Shown here: positions 36,427-52,730 of the stretch, piece by piece | Position numbering within the stretch: position 1 is the first letter of the stretch | Layout: each line of letters opens with the position of its first letter | Origin: Rotaria socialis | Taxonomy: Eukaryota; Rotifera; Eurotatoria; Philodinida; Philodinidae | DNA: 64,000 nt | Reading direction: 5' to 3' | NCBI GenBank assembly: GCA_905331475.1 | Contig: CAJNYU010000412.1 | Location: forward strand, 62,001 to 126,000 | Translations under genes and position numbers: made by a program | The notes under the pieces: generated by a model | Seen by the model: only the letters and a program-made list of their open reading frames with translations | Database searches by the model: none | What the model was told of the DNA's origin: nothing

Positions 36427-36900
36427 ATGAATGCAATCATTGTTTTATGTGTGTGCAGTAAGTTTCTTCTGTTTTTTTTTCTCTATGTCGAAATGAGTAT
36501 GAGCATACTCATTCTTGTTTTTAGTATTATTACCAGCGTGTGCGGCTCTCAACTGTTATTCATGTACAAATATAGGCTGCAGTGATCCATTTAATTCCGG
36601 GGCTATAGGTGTTAGTACAACTGGAGCAGTTAGTTCCAATACTTATTGCACGGTGTGTAATTTTTTCTTACCATCATCATTTGTTTTTATTGAAGTTTTC
36701 TTCGTATATAGAAAATAGTGAATTCTGGCACTGTTGTACGTGGTGGCGCATCATCATGTACTGCTGTTGCATTTGTTCTAAACACAGGAATTGCATGTTG
36801 TCAAACGGATCTTTGTAATGGTGCATCTGCTAATTATGAAACACCATTGTTATTGACTTTCAGTGTTGTAGTCGTTTTGATCAAGATTTATTCTGCTTAG
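36427..36900 (+). CDS. Ly6/uPAR-like GPI-anchored three-finger protein
   Basis: Three exons (36427-36457, 36525-36652, 36712-36900) join to 115 residues. A short signal peptide (MNAIIVLCVCILLPACA) is split by the first intron. The mature part starts LNCYSCTNIGCSDPF, the typical LxCYxC opening of the Ly6/uPAR fold, and ends CCQTDLCNGA, the CCxxDxCN signature. A hydrophobic tail (PLLLTFSVVVVLIKIYSA) follows and suggests GPI attachment. Such proteins sit on the outer membrane leaflet and modulate receptors or adhesion. The exon 3 acceptor (tatatag) was chosen because the next AG, two codons on, would put a stop in frame. A hAT-like MITE begins 45 bases after the TAG and may supply part of the 3' end. 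Confidence 0.87.
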
Positions 36901-36936
36901 GAACTCTCACTAGTTTCTCTTTTCTATTGATTTTAA

Positions 36937-37402
36937 GTGTGTACCAGAGACCGAAATCGAATCGATTCCGAATGGAACTTCAAAACTACCGAATCGAATG
37001 AATAAAAAAAAATTAAAAAAAAGCCGAATCGAATCGAATGATACTTCTAGAAAAGAGGTCGAATCGAATCGATTCGTTTTTTTTCAGTTTCATTCGGCTA
37101 TTGAAAATCATTTTCTTTGTTCTGGTGTTATGGTCGAGAGCAGTTGACTAGTATAAGAGATGACGCATGAAAAAGGACGTACACTGTTTCTCTTNATGTA
37201 ATGGTGAATACCATATTTTGTAAACCCAATTTGAGTCGAATCGAATCGAATCGAATTGATTTTTTTCGTGTTTTTAGCCGAATTGAATCGAATTACAATT
37301 TTAAAAAGACCAGAAAACCCGAATCGAATCGAATTACAGTTCTAAAAAGCCGAATCGAATCGAATGGCACTTTTGTCATCGGTTTCGGTCTCTGGTGTGT
37401 GC
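36937..37402. mobile_element. hAT-like MITE with internal gaatc repeats
   Basis: The element spans 36945-37394 (450 bp). Ends are 12-bp inverted repeats starting cagagaccgaaa, flanked by 8-bp duplications gtgtgtac (36937-36944) and gtgtgtgc (37395-37402), 7 of 8 identical. The interior carries many gaatcgaatcga units in both orientations, separated by A/T runs. A single N at 37195 lies in the middle, so the true length is uncertain. End sequence and duplication size fit a non-autonomous hAT element. Any open frame through it is a by-product of the repeats. Confidence 0.85.
37195..37195. other. assembly gap (single N)
   Basis: One N lies inside the repeat-rich core of the second hAT-like MITE, probably an unresolved join between repeat copies. 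Confidence 0.75.
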
Positions 37403-38280
37403 ATGGCTCTTTAAAGTTATTAAAATGTTCCTTCTGCAAAAAAAGCCGTTCTTTTCCCGCTCATATTATTGCCTCTTTTTAATAACATATTTTACGTATT
37501 CAAGAACACACTGTTATTTCGCTTTTAATTAATCTCCAAATAAAGGGCCTATTTAACATAATCTTATATATATTTTAAATTGAACTCAAAAAGGAACTAC
37601 GTTAATTGTGCATAAGTGTTCTATTGTTTGACAAAACCAATGCTGGTCTCATAATTGTACCTCTCAGCTAGTTGCCAGTGAAAAAAATTGAAGCTTTTAC
37701 ACTACGCAAAGTTTATTGAGAACTTTACCTTTTCAAAGACTTTAAGTCGAAACCTGATATTCTATGTTACATTAGGATCGTAAGCTATCAAGCTTACAAG
37801 TTAAAAAGATTTGACTACTCGTGACCATCTACATTAAAGGCGCAGAATAATTACACGAAGTATCATGCTATTAACTATATAGCCTTTGCATCAATGGCTA
37901 GTCATATTTTCATCACACCCAGAGCAGTTTTAGAGTGTTAAAAACAAAGAATTCGTTTGATAAAACTATGAAAATTTTCGTACATATTTAGTGTTAAACC
38001 AAAAACAATTTTTCAAATATGAATAAACTTATAGTTCTCTGATCAAAAGCAAATCATTTTATTCGCAATGATGAAAATTTTCTCTACTATCTTTTTATCA
38101 TAATTTATCATGCTGAAACAATAAGTTACACGTTTTCCCTCGGTATTTGTATACAGAAAAAGGAAAAAAAAGGAAAGAGACATTCGTAGGTCAATCGTCG
38201 ATAGGTAGATAACACAAAAGCACACGTGTTCGTCTATTTTCGCATTGTATTCTGTGTTTCTCCTTATATTGAAGCAAATC
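37403..38280. other. intergenic upstream of LCAT-like gene
   Basis: About 0.9 kb of AT-rich sequence without a gene; it should contain the promoter of the LCAT-like gene at 38281. I see no clear TATA element that stands out from the background. Confidence 0.35.
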
Positions 38281-39471
38281 ATGACGCGTCTTTCGTTATT
38301 TCTTCTTACGATTGCTTTTATTTTTGTTTACAAAATATCTTCGATTGATTGCAAATCTCCAATTATTTTCATTCCTGGAAGTTTTTGTAGTCTACTTGAA
38401 GTACGTATTGATACAACACTTCAGCCAGCTTGTTCAACGTCTTTACATAATCAATGGATTCTTCTTTGGTTAAATCTACGTTTTTTTGAACCAAGCAATT
38501 TAGCATGTCTTCATAATATTTTTAAATTCGTTTATAATTCTTCATCGAATTCATTTGAAAATCCACTTGGTGTTGAAACACGTATCGTACCGAATTCAAT
38601 TTATGGTTCGTTTCTTACTGGCATTCTTTGGGAATATTTAGAATTAGATAAATTTCTTTTTCATTTTGTTACAAAATATGATTATCAAGATGGTGTTAAT
38701 CTTCATTCAATACCTTATGATTTTCGACGAGGTTCAAACGCAACATTACTGTCTTTTAATGAAAATTTAAAACAACTAATTGAATTAACATATGTGAGAA
38801 ATATGAATACAAGCGTTTATTTAGTTAGTCATAGTACAGGTGGTTCAATGTCATTGTTTTTTCTTTCACAACAAACACAAATATGGAAAGACCAATATAT
38901 TCAAGGATGGATTTCATTAAGTGGAAATATAGCTGGTGAAGTCGATAATATTCAAAATTTAGTTCAAGGTTTTCTTTCACCTTTTGTACCACGTGATGTT
39001 ATTCAAACATGGGACTTTTTTGCTTGGCGATTACCTGAACCAATGATTTATGGTTCTCAACGAACAATTATTACAAGTCCATCGAAAAATTATACATCAT
39101 ATGATATGCTCGATTTTTTACATGACGTCAACGCTAAAGAACTTGCTTTCATCTATCCTGAAGTATCATCCATATTAGGATATTTACCAGCGCCGAATGT
39201 AGATACATACTGTTTTTTTGGAGCTAATGTTTCAACACCGATTGGTTATATATCGAAATCAGATGAATTTAAAAATAATCATTTAGAAGCTATTTATGGC
39301 TGGGGCGATGGAGAACAGGATGACACAACAAATATGTCATGTCAATTGTGGAATAAAACAATGGATTTTAAATATAGATTAATTTTAAAAGGATTTAATG
39401 GTGTCAAACATACAAAACTTGTAGGGAACGATAATGTACTTGAAGAGATTGATAAAATTATTTCTCTCTAA
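38281..39471 (+). CDS. LCAT/PLA2G15-like secreted acyltransferase or phospholipase
   Basis: A single-exon frame of 396 residues. The start at 38281 is preferred over the in-frame ATG at 38245 because it begins a clean signal peptide (MTRLSLFLLTIAFIFVYKIS). The product fits the lecithin:cholesterol acyltransferase family of alpha/beta hydrolases, which deacylate or transacylate phospholipids outside the cell or in lysosomes. The oxyanion region IIFIPGSFCSLLEVRID and the PYDFRRG block are present. The nucleophile elbow is SHSTGG (Ser185), the acid is in GWGDGEQD (Asp343) and the base in VKHTKLV (His377), so the triad is complete. GDGEQD replaces the GDGTV usual in the family, and Thr follows the nucleophile where Met or Leu is common. 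Asn-linked sites (NxS/T) are frequent. The TAA stop overlaps an AATAAA. Absence of introns in an intron-rich window suggests retroposition or old loss. Confidence 0.87.
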   Translation: MTRLSLFLLTIAFIFVYKISSIDCKSPIIFIPGSFCSLLEVRIDTTLQPACSTSLHNQWILLWLNLRFFEPSNLACLHNIFKFVYNSSSNSFENPLGVETRIVPNSIYGSFLTGILWEYLELDKFLFHFVTKYDYQDGVNLHSIPYDFRRGSNATLLSFNENLKQLIELTYVRNMNTSVYLVSHSTGGSMSLFFLSQQTQIWKDQYIQGWISLSGNIAGEVDNIQNLVQGFLSPFVPRDVIQTWDFFAWRLPEPMIYGSQRTIITSPSKNYTSYDMLDFLHDVNAKELAFIYPEVSSILGYLPAPNVDTYCFFGANVSTPIGYISKSDEFKNNHLEAIYGWGDGEQDDTTNMSCQLWNKTMDFKYRLILKGFNGVKHTKLVGNDNVLEEIDKIISL

Positions 39472-40046
39472 TAAATATTGTTTGTTATAGAATTATATAT
39501 CTAAATGAAAATATTGTAAAAAAAGAAAAATTCAGTATAATTATTACATACTAGAAAGTAAATAAATAATTTTTGCTTTACTAAATTCGATATCAACAGC
39601 TAATACATTAATCAAAACTAGTACGTGTTTTTTTGCACGTTGGACAAGATAGTGTTTAAGAGAATAAGATTTTAAAAAATTCGAATATTTCCTATTATTT
39701 CTTTTTCACTTCTTCTTATCGCTACTGAGGGAAAAAACTGTCATACGAGTCGAGTTTGTTATTGTTTACTTAGCATTATTTTCAAGTTTTTCTTTTCAAT
39801 AATTTTATTTTTCGACAAAGAATTTCATTGTATTCAGAAATATTCTCGATTTCAATTAGTTATCAATATAGAATAAAATATAAAAGCAGATGATACAATT
39901 TTTAATACCCCATACAAAAAAAAAGACTATTTAAAACTCTAACAATAAATATAAGATTAAAAACATGGCTAGATTTTGTTTATAATTAAAATTGTAAGCA
40001 TGTTGTTCTAGATTAAAATTATACGTATAAATATATTCGTTTGCTT
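39472..40046. other. short spacer between converging genes
   Basis: About 575 bases between the 3' ends of the LCAT-like (+) and PARG-like (-) genes. AATAAA motifs occur for both directions. I see nothing else. Confidence 0.4.
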
Positions 40047-41266
40047 TTACGTATTATTTGATCTTTCCCATTGTAAATTTAATTTAACAATTTCTTCTAA
40101 AACTCGATCAACGCTTTTTTCTTGGAGCAGTTTGTCAGCAACTTCACGAGCTGCCGAAATATCGCTATTGTGCTCATTTGTTTGCGTATGAAAAATAATT
40201 TCATGAACTTCTGTCCAATATGCTGCAAGAATTTGTGCCAAAATCATCATTTGTCGATTATTCCCATAAGCACCACAACCCCACCAACCTGTATGTATTA
40301 TTGTACGCAAACGAGTATTTCCGCTACGAGACGTTGATCGTTGATGAGCTGCATTTAATTGGTGAGTTTTATTAGCAAGAATTTCAGCTGCTTTAAAGCC
40401 TACATAGCAAGTGGTAAGAATATATTGCACTTGATCGAGAGTATAAACGCCTCGCCCGTGACTTGGTGCTTCAATAGCAATTAAATTAACGGTCTGAGGA
40501 TTTTTAAGGTATTCACAAGCTTGAATAAGTTGCCGCTCAGTTGCTTTAGCAAATGCATTACCATAAACTTTAGTTGTATCCATTTTAATTACACGTTCAG
40601 TGTTACTTATTAGAACTAAAATTCAAAGATGAAAAAAAACGAAACATAATCAATAAATAAACTACTTGGTGTTGGCACAGTTTTTTGTGTATGTTTATCT
40701 GACCCAGTTGTATATGAACCAACTGTATTTATCGTTTGCACGAAAAATTCTCTTAATGCTGCTAATTCAACACATTCTAAGACTTGTAATTCATCTTGTG
40801 CTAAAAGTGGACCACTGTAATAAGCAAATAAATCATGATTGGCAAAATTCAAATACCATTCAACACTATTATTGTCACCGCATGATTCATATTTAAATAC
40901 ATCCGCTTGAAATGTAACTTTCGTTGATGTTGGTGATAATTTGTCAGGTGTTCGATCAGGTAGAAATGGCTTCCATCGGGTTACTAACAATGATCTTGAG
41001 GGTGATGGTGAATATCCTCTTATTTCATTTATGTATTTAAAAATATATTGTTTATTTTTATCTCTAAAACTTGGTGCATATTTTTCATACAAGTCTTTGG
41101 ATTTCATTTCTTCAGCTTGAAATAAAGCTTGTTGAAGTTCTTCGTAGCCTGAACTAAAGATTTCATTTCGTAATTCATCAATAGTTCGAAGATCAATTAG
41201 TGGTGCACCCGGTGCTGGTGTACACCAAACATCGTCCGTAAAACGAGAATGTGATGCCATTGACAA
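40047..41266 (-). CDS. poly(ADP-ribose) glycohydrolase-like (PARG-like) protein
   Basis: Two exons (40666-41266 and 40047-40615) join to 389 residues across a 50-nt intron (donor gtagtt, acceptor ttttag). PARG enzymes remove poly(ADP-ribose) chains in DNA-damage signalling. The C-terminal half shows the macro-domain end of the family: TGWWGCGAYGNNRQMM followed by LAQILAAYWTEVHEIIFHT, matching the conserved TGxWGCGAFGG...LIQxLAA segment. The centre reads VEWYLNFANHDLFAYY and LAQDELQVLECVELAALREF, placed where canonical PARG has its GGG...QEE catalytic loop. That loop is diverged here (AQDELQVLE), so activity is unproven. This may be a divergent PARG-like branch. M1 and M3 are both possible starts. 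The gene faces the LCAT-like gene tail to tail. Confidence 0.68.
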
Positions 41267-41709
41267 ATTTCGAAAAAATAAATAATAATATATGTTCTGC
41301 TGTTGGCTTTAGTGAATGTATGCTAATAAAAGAAACGTAAAAAGGAAATAGATGGTTGCTATAGAATCTGATAAACAAAAGCAACCTTCGCCGGTAAATA
41401 CTTTTTCTTTTTCTTTTACTATTGGGGGTGGTGCACGCGAATAGCTTTCTAGGTTGACACTTGCTTTTTTCAATGTACTTATGATTCATCGTATTTTATG
41501 AGTAAAATGCAAGTCGGTTTCAAATTGAATAATGCATAGGCACATCAAACCTTGAAGTTATTCGGTGCACACCTAATTTACTGTGTCGCCAGAATAAATG
41601 AACTTTAAAACAGTTGTTCTGTGTCATCTATATTTTCGAAATTATTAATTTTCTGTTATTGAATTTAGGTTGCCGATTAGACATAAAAGCATTTTTGATA
41701 GTGTTTTTT
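41267..41709. other. spacer upstream of the PARG-like gene
   Basis: About 440 bases between the start of the PARG-like gene (-) and an interspersed repeat. It should hold that gene's promoter. I see no distinct motif. Confidence 0.35.
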
Positions 41710-42228
41710 GTGTACTCAAAAAGTGAGTACACTACCAAAGTCGGTCAGTGTGTCCGGCCGTCCGTTTATTCGATAACTCTTCACAATTACATTCGATTGA
41801 ACTAAAATTTTGCGCACAGAATTGTCTCATCAATATCTAGGTCGAGTTCGAAGATGAGAAGGATCCGTCAAGAAATGGCTGAGTTATCGAAAACATGGTC
41901 ATTTTTGATCAGACCATCCCTGAGGGGGAGTACAGGGATTTTTCAAAACACAAAAATTTTTTTCTCAGAATTATCCACAACATATATAAATCGACTCAGT
42001 TTTTAACGCTGATTCGGAATCTGAGATTAGTTTTGAACTAAATCGTAGCTTTCTAACGAAACATCGCCTGAAAAATGTCTCAAAATACACAAAAACTGCA
42101 TCCAGAAATCAAATTGCCTAGTTTCTCATGATAATTTTCGTGTTCAGACATTCTAGAATGATTCATATGTCCCATGCACTTTTTGCAGTACACATAACTT
42201 TCGGATGAAATCCGAAGTTTCCACATTT
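41710..42228 (+). repeat. hairpin-ended interspersed repeat, copy 2 (longest)
   Basis: About 519 bp. It starts with a 23-base hairpin (arms gtgtactc and gagtacac around an A-rich loop, 41710-41732). It then carries gtcggtcagtgtgtccggcc and a conserved body including accatccctgag and tacagggatttttcaaaa. It ends gcagtacacataa, a second hairpin (tcggatgaaatccga) and gtttccacatttatt. Copies at 6094-6391 (reverse) and 52394-52730 (same strand) share the ends and body. Both ends carry gtgtact/agtacac. There is no open frame, so it is non-autonomous. Confidence 0.85.
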
Positions 42229-42308
42229 ATTTTTATATTCTATTGAAAAACAAATATTCGCTACATAATATGATTGAAGTAGATTTTACATTGAAATTCC
42301 GCGGTTTA

Positions 42309-42346
<38 letters not shown>

Positions 42347-43578
42347 CTCTATAGATTCTGTTATTCTTCTTTTATGTTTGATTTGATTACCGTACGCAAT
42401 AATTACTCCAATTGTAATTCATCGTTAGAATTCATATTAAGCTCACCAGAAGAGAAGACGTAAGTAAGACTAGAGATTTTCTAAAACGATGAATTTTTAA
42501 AGTTGAAATAGAACTCTTATCAACTTTATTTAGTAGTTCAATATTTCGCAAAAAAATGAGCCTTACTTTTGAGTAATATTTTCAGAATATTCTTCAATTT
42601 GTCAATAAGATCTCACGACAAAGCACATGTCACAATTTCATTCTTTTTTTTAAGCTGATAGCTGAAGGTGGCTCTAAAACACAAGTGTGAATACTGGGCT
42701 TTTTTCTGATTCCCCAAAATTGGTCACCTAAAAATGAATAAACATTTGAATTTATTTAGAAGCGATTAAAAGACGTAGTATAAGATGTATTCTCGTTACT
42801 AGAACACGGAGTGCTGATACTCCTAACTGATTTTTCAGCAAAATAGTTACAAATCAACTTCAAAAATTTATGGGTATCAACATTTTCGAGCCTATTCTAG
42901 TCTTGCCGACAGTTCCTATTAACTTGAAGGCGTTTCCTTGCTAGAAGTGATGCACCATATAAATAACTCTATACTCAAAGTACGAATAATTGTTGTTGTT
43001 ATTATTATTATTATTGCAGTAATTCGCGGAATTTCAATGTCTGTTCTTTGTCAATCATTTGATTTATGTGCCAATTTTCAAAAAATAAGTTCTAATAGAA
43101 AGAATAATAATAGCGGATGAATGCTAATCGAAAAATATTATTCTTATGAGAATGCAATAAAAACTGAAAACATCCGAATCATTTAAAGTCTAAGCAGTGC
43201 ACAAATAACAATCATCATTTTAAGAAATTTTGAGACAAGGTCATAATGTATGCTTTTGTATGAGAGTAAAATTTGCAAATCTTACTTATTTCTATCTTGA
43301 ATAGATCTTATCATGATCAAGAAGAAATGAAGACTGTATAATTGCTTTGCTAGAATTCATTCGTATATTTCACAAAGAAATGAATCCTGCTACTTTCCTA
43401 TACGTCTAATCCAAATCATATTCATTGATTTGTTTTAAATACAGCTTATCGTTCCTATAAAATTCCCAAACAACACGACATTACGACTTGAGCCAAATCA
43501 GTCGTGCGTTCAATTATTGCTGACTGATGATTATTTCTAATTAGGTCTTTGTTCAATGTAGAATTGAATCTTTATCCA

Positions 43579-43581
<3 letters not shown>
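42229..43581. other. intergenic with (CT)n tract
   Basis: No supported gene. A (CT)n run of about 40 bases lies at 42311-42350, and a short (ATT)n at about 42997-43015. The open frame at 42938-43120 shows no motif. Confidence 0.4.
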
Positions 43582-43613
<32 letters not shown>

Positions 43614-43647
43614 GGCGGCGGATTTCTACTCNCCCCCCCCCCCCCCC
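43582..43647. repeat. 30-base G run, then N and 15-base C run
   Basis: Thirty consecutive G (43582-43611) are followed by gccggcggcgg, 15 unique bases, an N at 43632 and 15 consecutive C. Such runs are foreign to this AT-rich window. They may be a G-quadruplex-prone tract or a polymerase/base-calling artefact in both read directions meeting at a gap. Confidence 0.85.
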
Positions 43648-48584
<4,937 letters not shown>

Positions 48585-51500
48585 TTCATGTATATAGTAA
48601 ATCTATTGTTTATTTTCTTCGTTGTAAATGAATTTAGAATAAATGATTTTTAAATTCTGTTTAATTACACAATTTAAAACGATTATTTTTGTTTTTCTGA
48701 AATTTTAAAGTATATCAATTTATTTAGAAATTCATCGAAAACTTCTATAGAAATATTTTAATTCTCAAAATAAAAATAAGACAAACAATAGTTTTGCTAC
48801 AAGAATATGTTCGGAAAAAATATATTGATTTATTCATGTCTTTGTCTATTTAGAAATGCGCATAACAAATATTAATTTAGCTCTTGACGTTACATTGTTC
48901 TTTCTTCGAAATACATCAATGTTATTTGTATGATGAGCATGAGATTACAGTGCTATTGCATATAATCAGTCAGAACTTACATGTTAATAAAGCATAATAA
49001 TAGTGAACATTGACTTAGTAGGTTGAAGCAGCGCTTCACAAACCAAGAAAACATCTGGAAAAAAAACTAGAGAAAATTTGACATATCAGTAAACGAAGCA
49101 GCCATAAACATTGATTTACTTAAGCATTGACTTGATAGCTATAATTCAATAATGATTTATCTTTTACTTCGAGTGGCCTGCTAATCATAATGATGATGTT
49201 TAAACAATAAAATATCTTCAGAAAATATTGATTGGTTCTAGTTATATAATAATCTTTTTTTTATTATTTAGATAATTTGACAGATCAGTAAAATTTACGT
49301 TCGAATGAATTTTCTCGAGTTTGGATCCACTATACAACTTCTGTTTACTTTGTATATATGTTGTATTAAATATCAAGTATCATTCTTATGCGAACAGTAC
49401 TAGTATGTGATAAGAGCCATAGGAACGGAAGTTAGCAATTTCTCTAAGAGTCAACTTATTCTACCACTCTCTTCTGTATAGAGAAAAGATAACCGAAACT
49501 TTCTAAGTCAGAGTACAAACCGAGAGAAGTAACTCTGAAAGTGAATATTGTAGATTTTGGGTCATTTTAGAATTTCATTGTTTCCAGCGTTTCTCTAATC
49601 AATTCTATATCATTTTTCTTACTGAGATTCATACCATATTCGTAAATTTGAAATTTCATCTTCTACTTGTTTATGATTACCCCCCCCCCTCCGNCTTTAA
49701 TTAATTAATTTTTTACTAATTATGAACTTTAATTAGCGTTTTCCCTTCAAAATATGCCTGATTCTTAGCATTTTAAGCTGGAAATATTAAGGGAATGTGT
49801 TCACAATTATAATGACACCCTTAAAAGCCTGAAAAATCCTGATGGAAATCATGAAAATCACCTTAGTTTTCTGGATTTTTAATTGAATATTAGGAAAAAA
49901 TGCGGTTCTTAATACAAGACGCCCCCCCCCTGCAAAATTTTTACGCTGGAACACAATAGAAGACTCGGGGTCTTTTCTTGTCGGGGGGAGGGCGGTGCTT
50001 ACCGAAAGTTCCAAGCTTTAGATCTATATTTAATATAATTCTTTTTTGACTTTTTTTCGAAGCAAACCTTTAAAGCAATTTTTGTCACTTTTTAAAGTTA
50101 ATTACTATTTTATGATGACAAGAAAATTATAAAAATTTGTTTGAATTCAAGAGTAAATATTTATCTGGTAAAAATATCCGACGACGATTCTATCAATGAG
50201 ATAAAATATCAATTTACGAACTAGTCGAAAGCATAACATGACATCTGTTGCTTCTAGAAGATGCGAGCGAGAGCCCTCTCTCTCTATATATATATATATT
50301 GTATTCGCTACCTAAAGTAATTCGAAAACATCTATAATTTACAAAGCTCGATCAAGATTTGGACTTATCAAAATGTAGGAGATAGTGTTCAAAATGATCC
50401 TTATCCATAATTGATTTTTTTCATTTCAAGTAGGCCATGTGGTAAAAAATCAGATATTGCTTTTATGAACTCCCATGATGAGCTCTTGCCTTTATTAGAT
50501 TCTGTTTAAAGTTTTATTTTAAAGATGCTTCTTCTTTTTTCTAATTTCATGCTATTGAATGATAAGGAAATTTTGCTAAACAAACCCTTGAATATCTCAA
50601 GATGGAATCACATATGTTTTCCATGAAACTTTGGCCATAAGCTAAATGAATAAAATTTCAGATCAAATCTAGATGGTTCGTGTTTACTCAGTAGCATCTT
50701 ATCACTCATCAATACAGAATAAGACGGCATTAATAAACAGTACAATTGATCAGTAGTCTATATTTAATAAGGCTGATTTGATGTGATGACAGAAAGATTT
50801 GTACCAATATATACATAGACAGAAATTGATGATCCATGCTTAGATTTTAACGTTGTTTATTAGATTTTCTATTCAATCATCGAGAAATGTATGTTCAATG
50901 TTGTTATGTCTTCACTCATGTGTGATTGCTGCTGATATATAGTTGATCTGAACATTTCACATTCTACATGATTTTATTGCTATGTTTTCTATTGTAGCTT
51001 ATGTAGAATAGTATTCAATCGAACATTGAATATCTCCTACGAAGAGCTACTAGAAGCAATAAGCAGCATATCTGAAATTTGCTAGCGGTGCTTAGAAATC
51101 TGACTACATAACTACTGTATAATTGTCCTGCGTAGTTTAAACCAAAATCGCGAGTGTCAGTGTCATGATTTTGATCATAGCGGAAAAAATATTCATTTCC
51201 TTATCAGACTATTCTATTCCATCATTATATAGTAATTATTTTATCATTAACTGAACAAAGGTTTTTCTGTTCTTTAATTGCTTTCTAATTATAAGCTACC
51301 TCAATGTCTGTCTTCAGTTATGAAACAAATGAACGCTTAGAATTAATGAAAAACTGTACGAGAGATGACAATATTTCTACAACTCCATATATCTCTGCTT
51401 GTTCATTACTATACTCTTGGTGAATAGGATAGTTTTGCTGAGAAAAAGATGAAGAGAATGAACCAATAAATAGAAGGCACGATGTATTGATACTACGAGA

Positions 51501-52393
51501 CGATAAGTATATCGTAATAATAATCTGATAGAAGACATCATTTTTTGCCGCTCTTACATGAATGTACATATTTCTGATATGTAGTTTATTTATTAAAACT
51601 CAACTCTAGAATCCAATCTGACAGTTACGAGTAAAACAACCAAAGAGAATTAAAAATTCAACAATATTTTGATTTTTTAATCAAAATATTCATTTGAAAA
51701 TTTTCAAAGAGATTTACTTTGAAATTGCATAGAGGCTCTCGGTGATTATTAAGAAAACATGCTAAACTGTTTTACGCTCTTTCTTTCTTTACGCCATGTT
51801 GCGCTGTTTTGTAGTATCAAAGTAAAGATTTAGAATCGTCGAACCATCTTGATGTAAAAGGCATCGATAATACACAATCACATGTTGTAGATAAATAACT
51901 TCCTCTTTACATTTTGACGTACTCAAATGTCTTGTTGACAAAGAAATGTGTCCCAAAATAGATAGAACAATAAAATGTCTTCGTGCTTAGTAACAATGAC
52001 GACTAAATTTTAACTCAAGAGAGATTGTTCGAATAACTTTTGACCTTGTGTTCATGCTATAATAGTTATTTCTCATTGCAAGATGTGTTAAACCGCTGCA
52101 GAAAATATGACCATCTCAAAAGTTCGTGAATTCTTTCACAACATATATGATGACAGAATGAATTAAGACTTTATTATGTCATATTGATAATAAATGATAA
52201 CTACTATGCAGTTATTCTTGATCTCAATATTATCAATTGACATGCGGGAGAAAAAATTGATTAAGTATTTAACTGAATAAAATCCTCCATAATTGACTCG
52301 CACATCGACGAAAGAAGAGTCTATGAAAAATCTGTGTTTATATTTACACACAATTGAAATCAATGTTTTTTTCTAAGGTAACAATAAATTTTC
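48585..52393. other. intergenic, no supported gene
   Basis: About 3.8 kb without a supported gene. C-runs occur at 49680-49689 (just before the N at 49694) and 49922-49930, and G-rich gggggg near 49982. A (CT)/(TA) microsatellite lies at about 50276-50300. Open frames at 49787-50014 and 51318-51569 (-) have no motif. Confidence 0.4.
49694..49694. other. assembly gap (single N)
   Basis: One N follows a nine-base C run and precedes tttaattaatt, another low-complexity junction. Confidence 0.7.
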
Positions 52394-52730
52394 GTGTACT
52401 CAAAAAGTGAGTACACTCTAGATTCGGTTAGTGTGTGCCGTCCGCTAACATGATAACTCTGGAAAGCCTCATCCAATTGTCATGAAATTTTGTACACAGA
52501 ATGATCTCATCAATATCTCAGTCGAGTTCGAAGATGAAAGTAATCCGTTAAGAAATGACTGAGTTATCGAAAAAATTGCCATTATTTACCAGGCCATCCC
52601 TGAGAGGCGGTACAGGGATTTTTCAAAAAAACTTTTTTTTCTCAGAATTATTCACGACATACATAAATCGACTCAGTTTTTGCACTTCACATAATAATCG
52701 GATGCGAATCCGATGTTTCCGCATTCATTA
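52394..52730 (+). repeat. hairpin-ended interspersed repeat, copy 3 (internal deletion)
   Basis: This shares the 5' hairpin (52394-52416), the body (gagttcgaagatga, accatccctgag-like and tacagggatttttcaaa) and the 3' hairpin (tcggatgcgaatccga, about 52698-52713) with the copy at 41710-42228. About 180 bp present in that copy after cgactcagttttt are missing here, with a short tttttg homology at the break. Confidence 0.85.

Noticed and set aside
37201..37482. 93-codon frame SRIESNRID-type
   Set aside because: It lies in the gaatc repeats of a MITE and crosses the element border.
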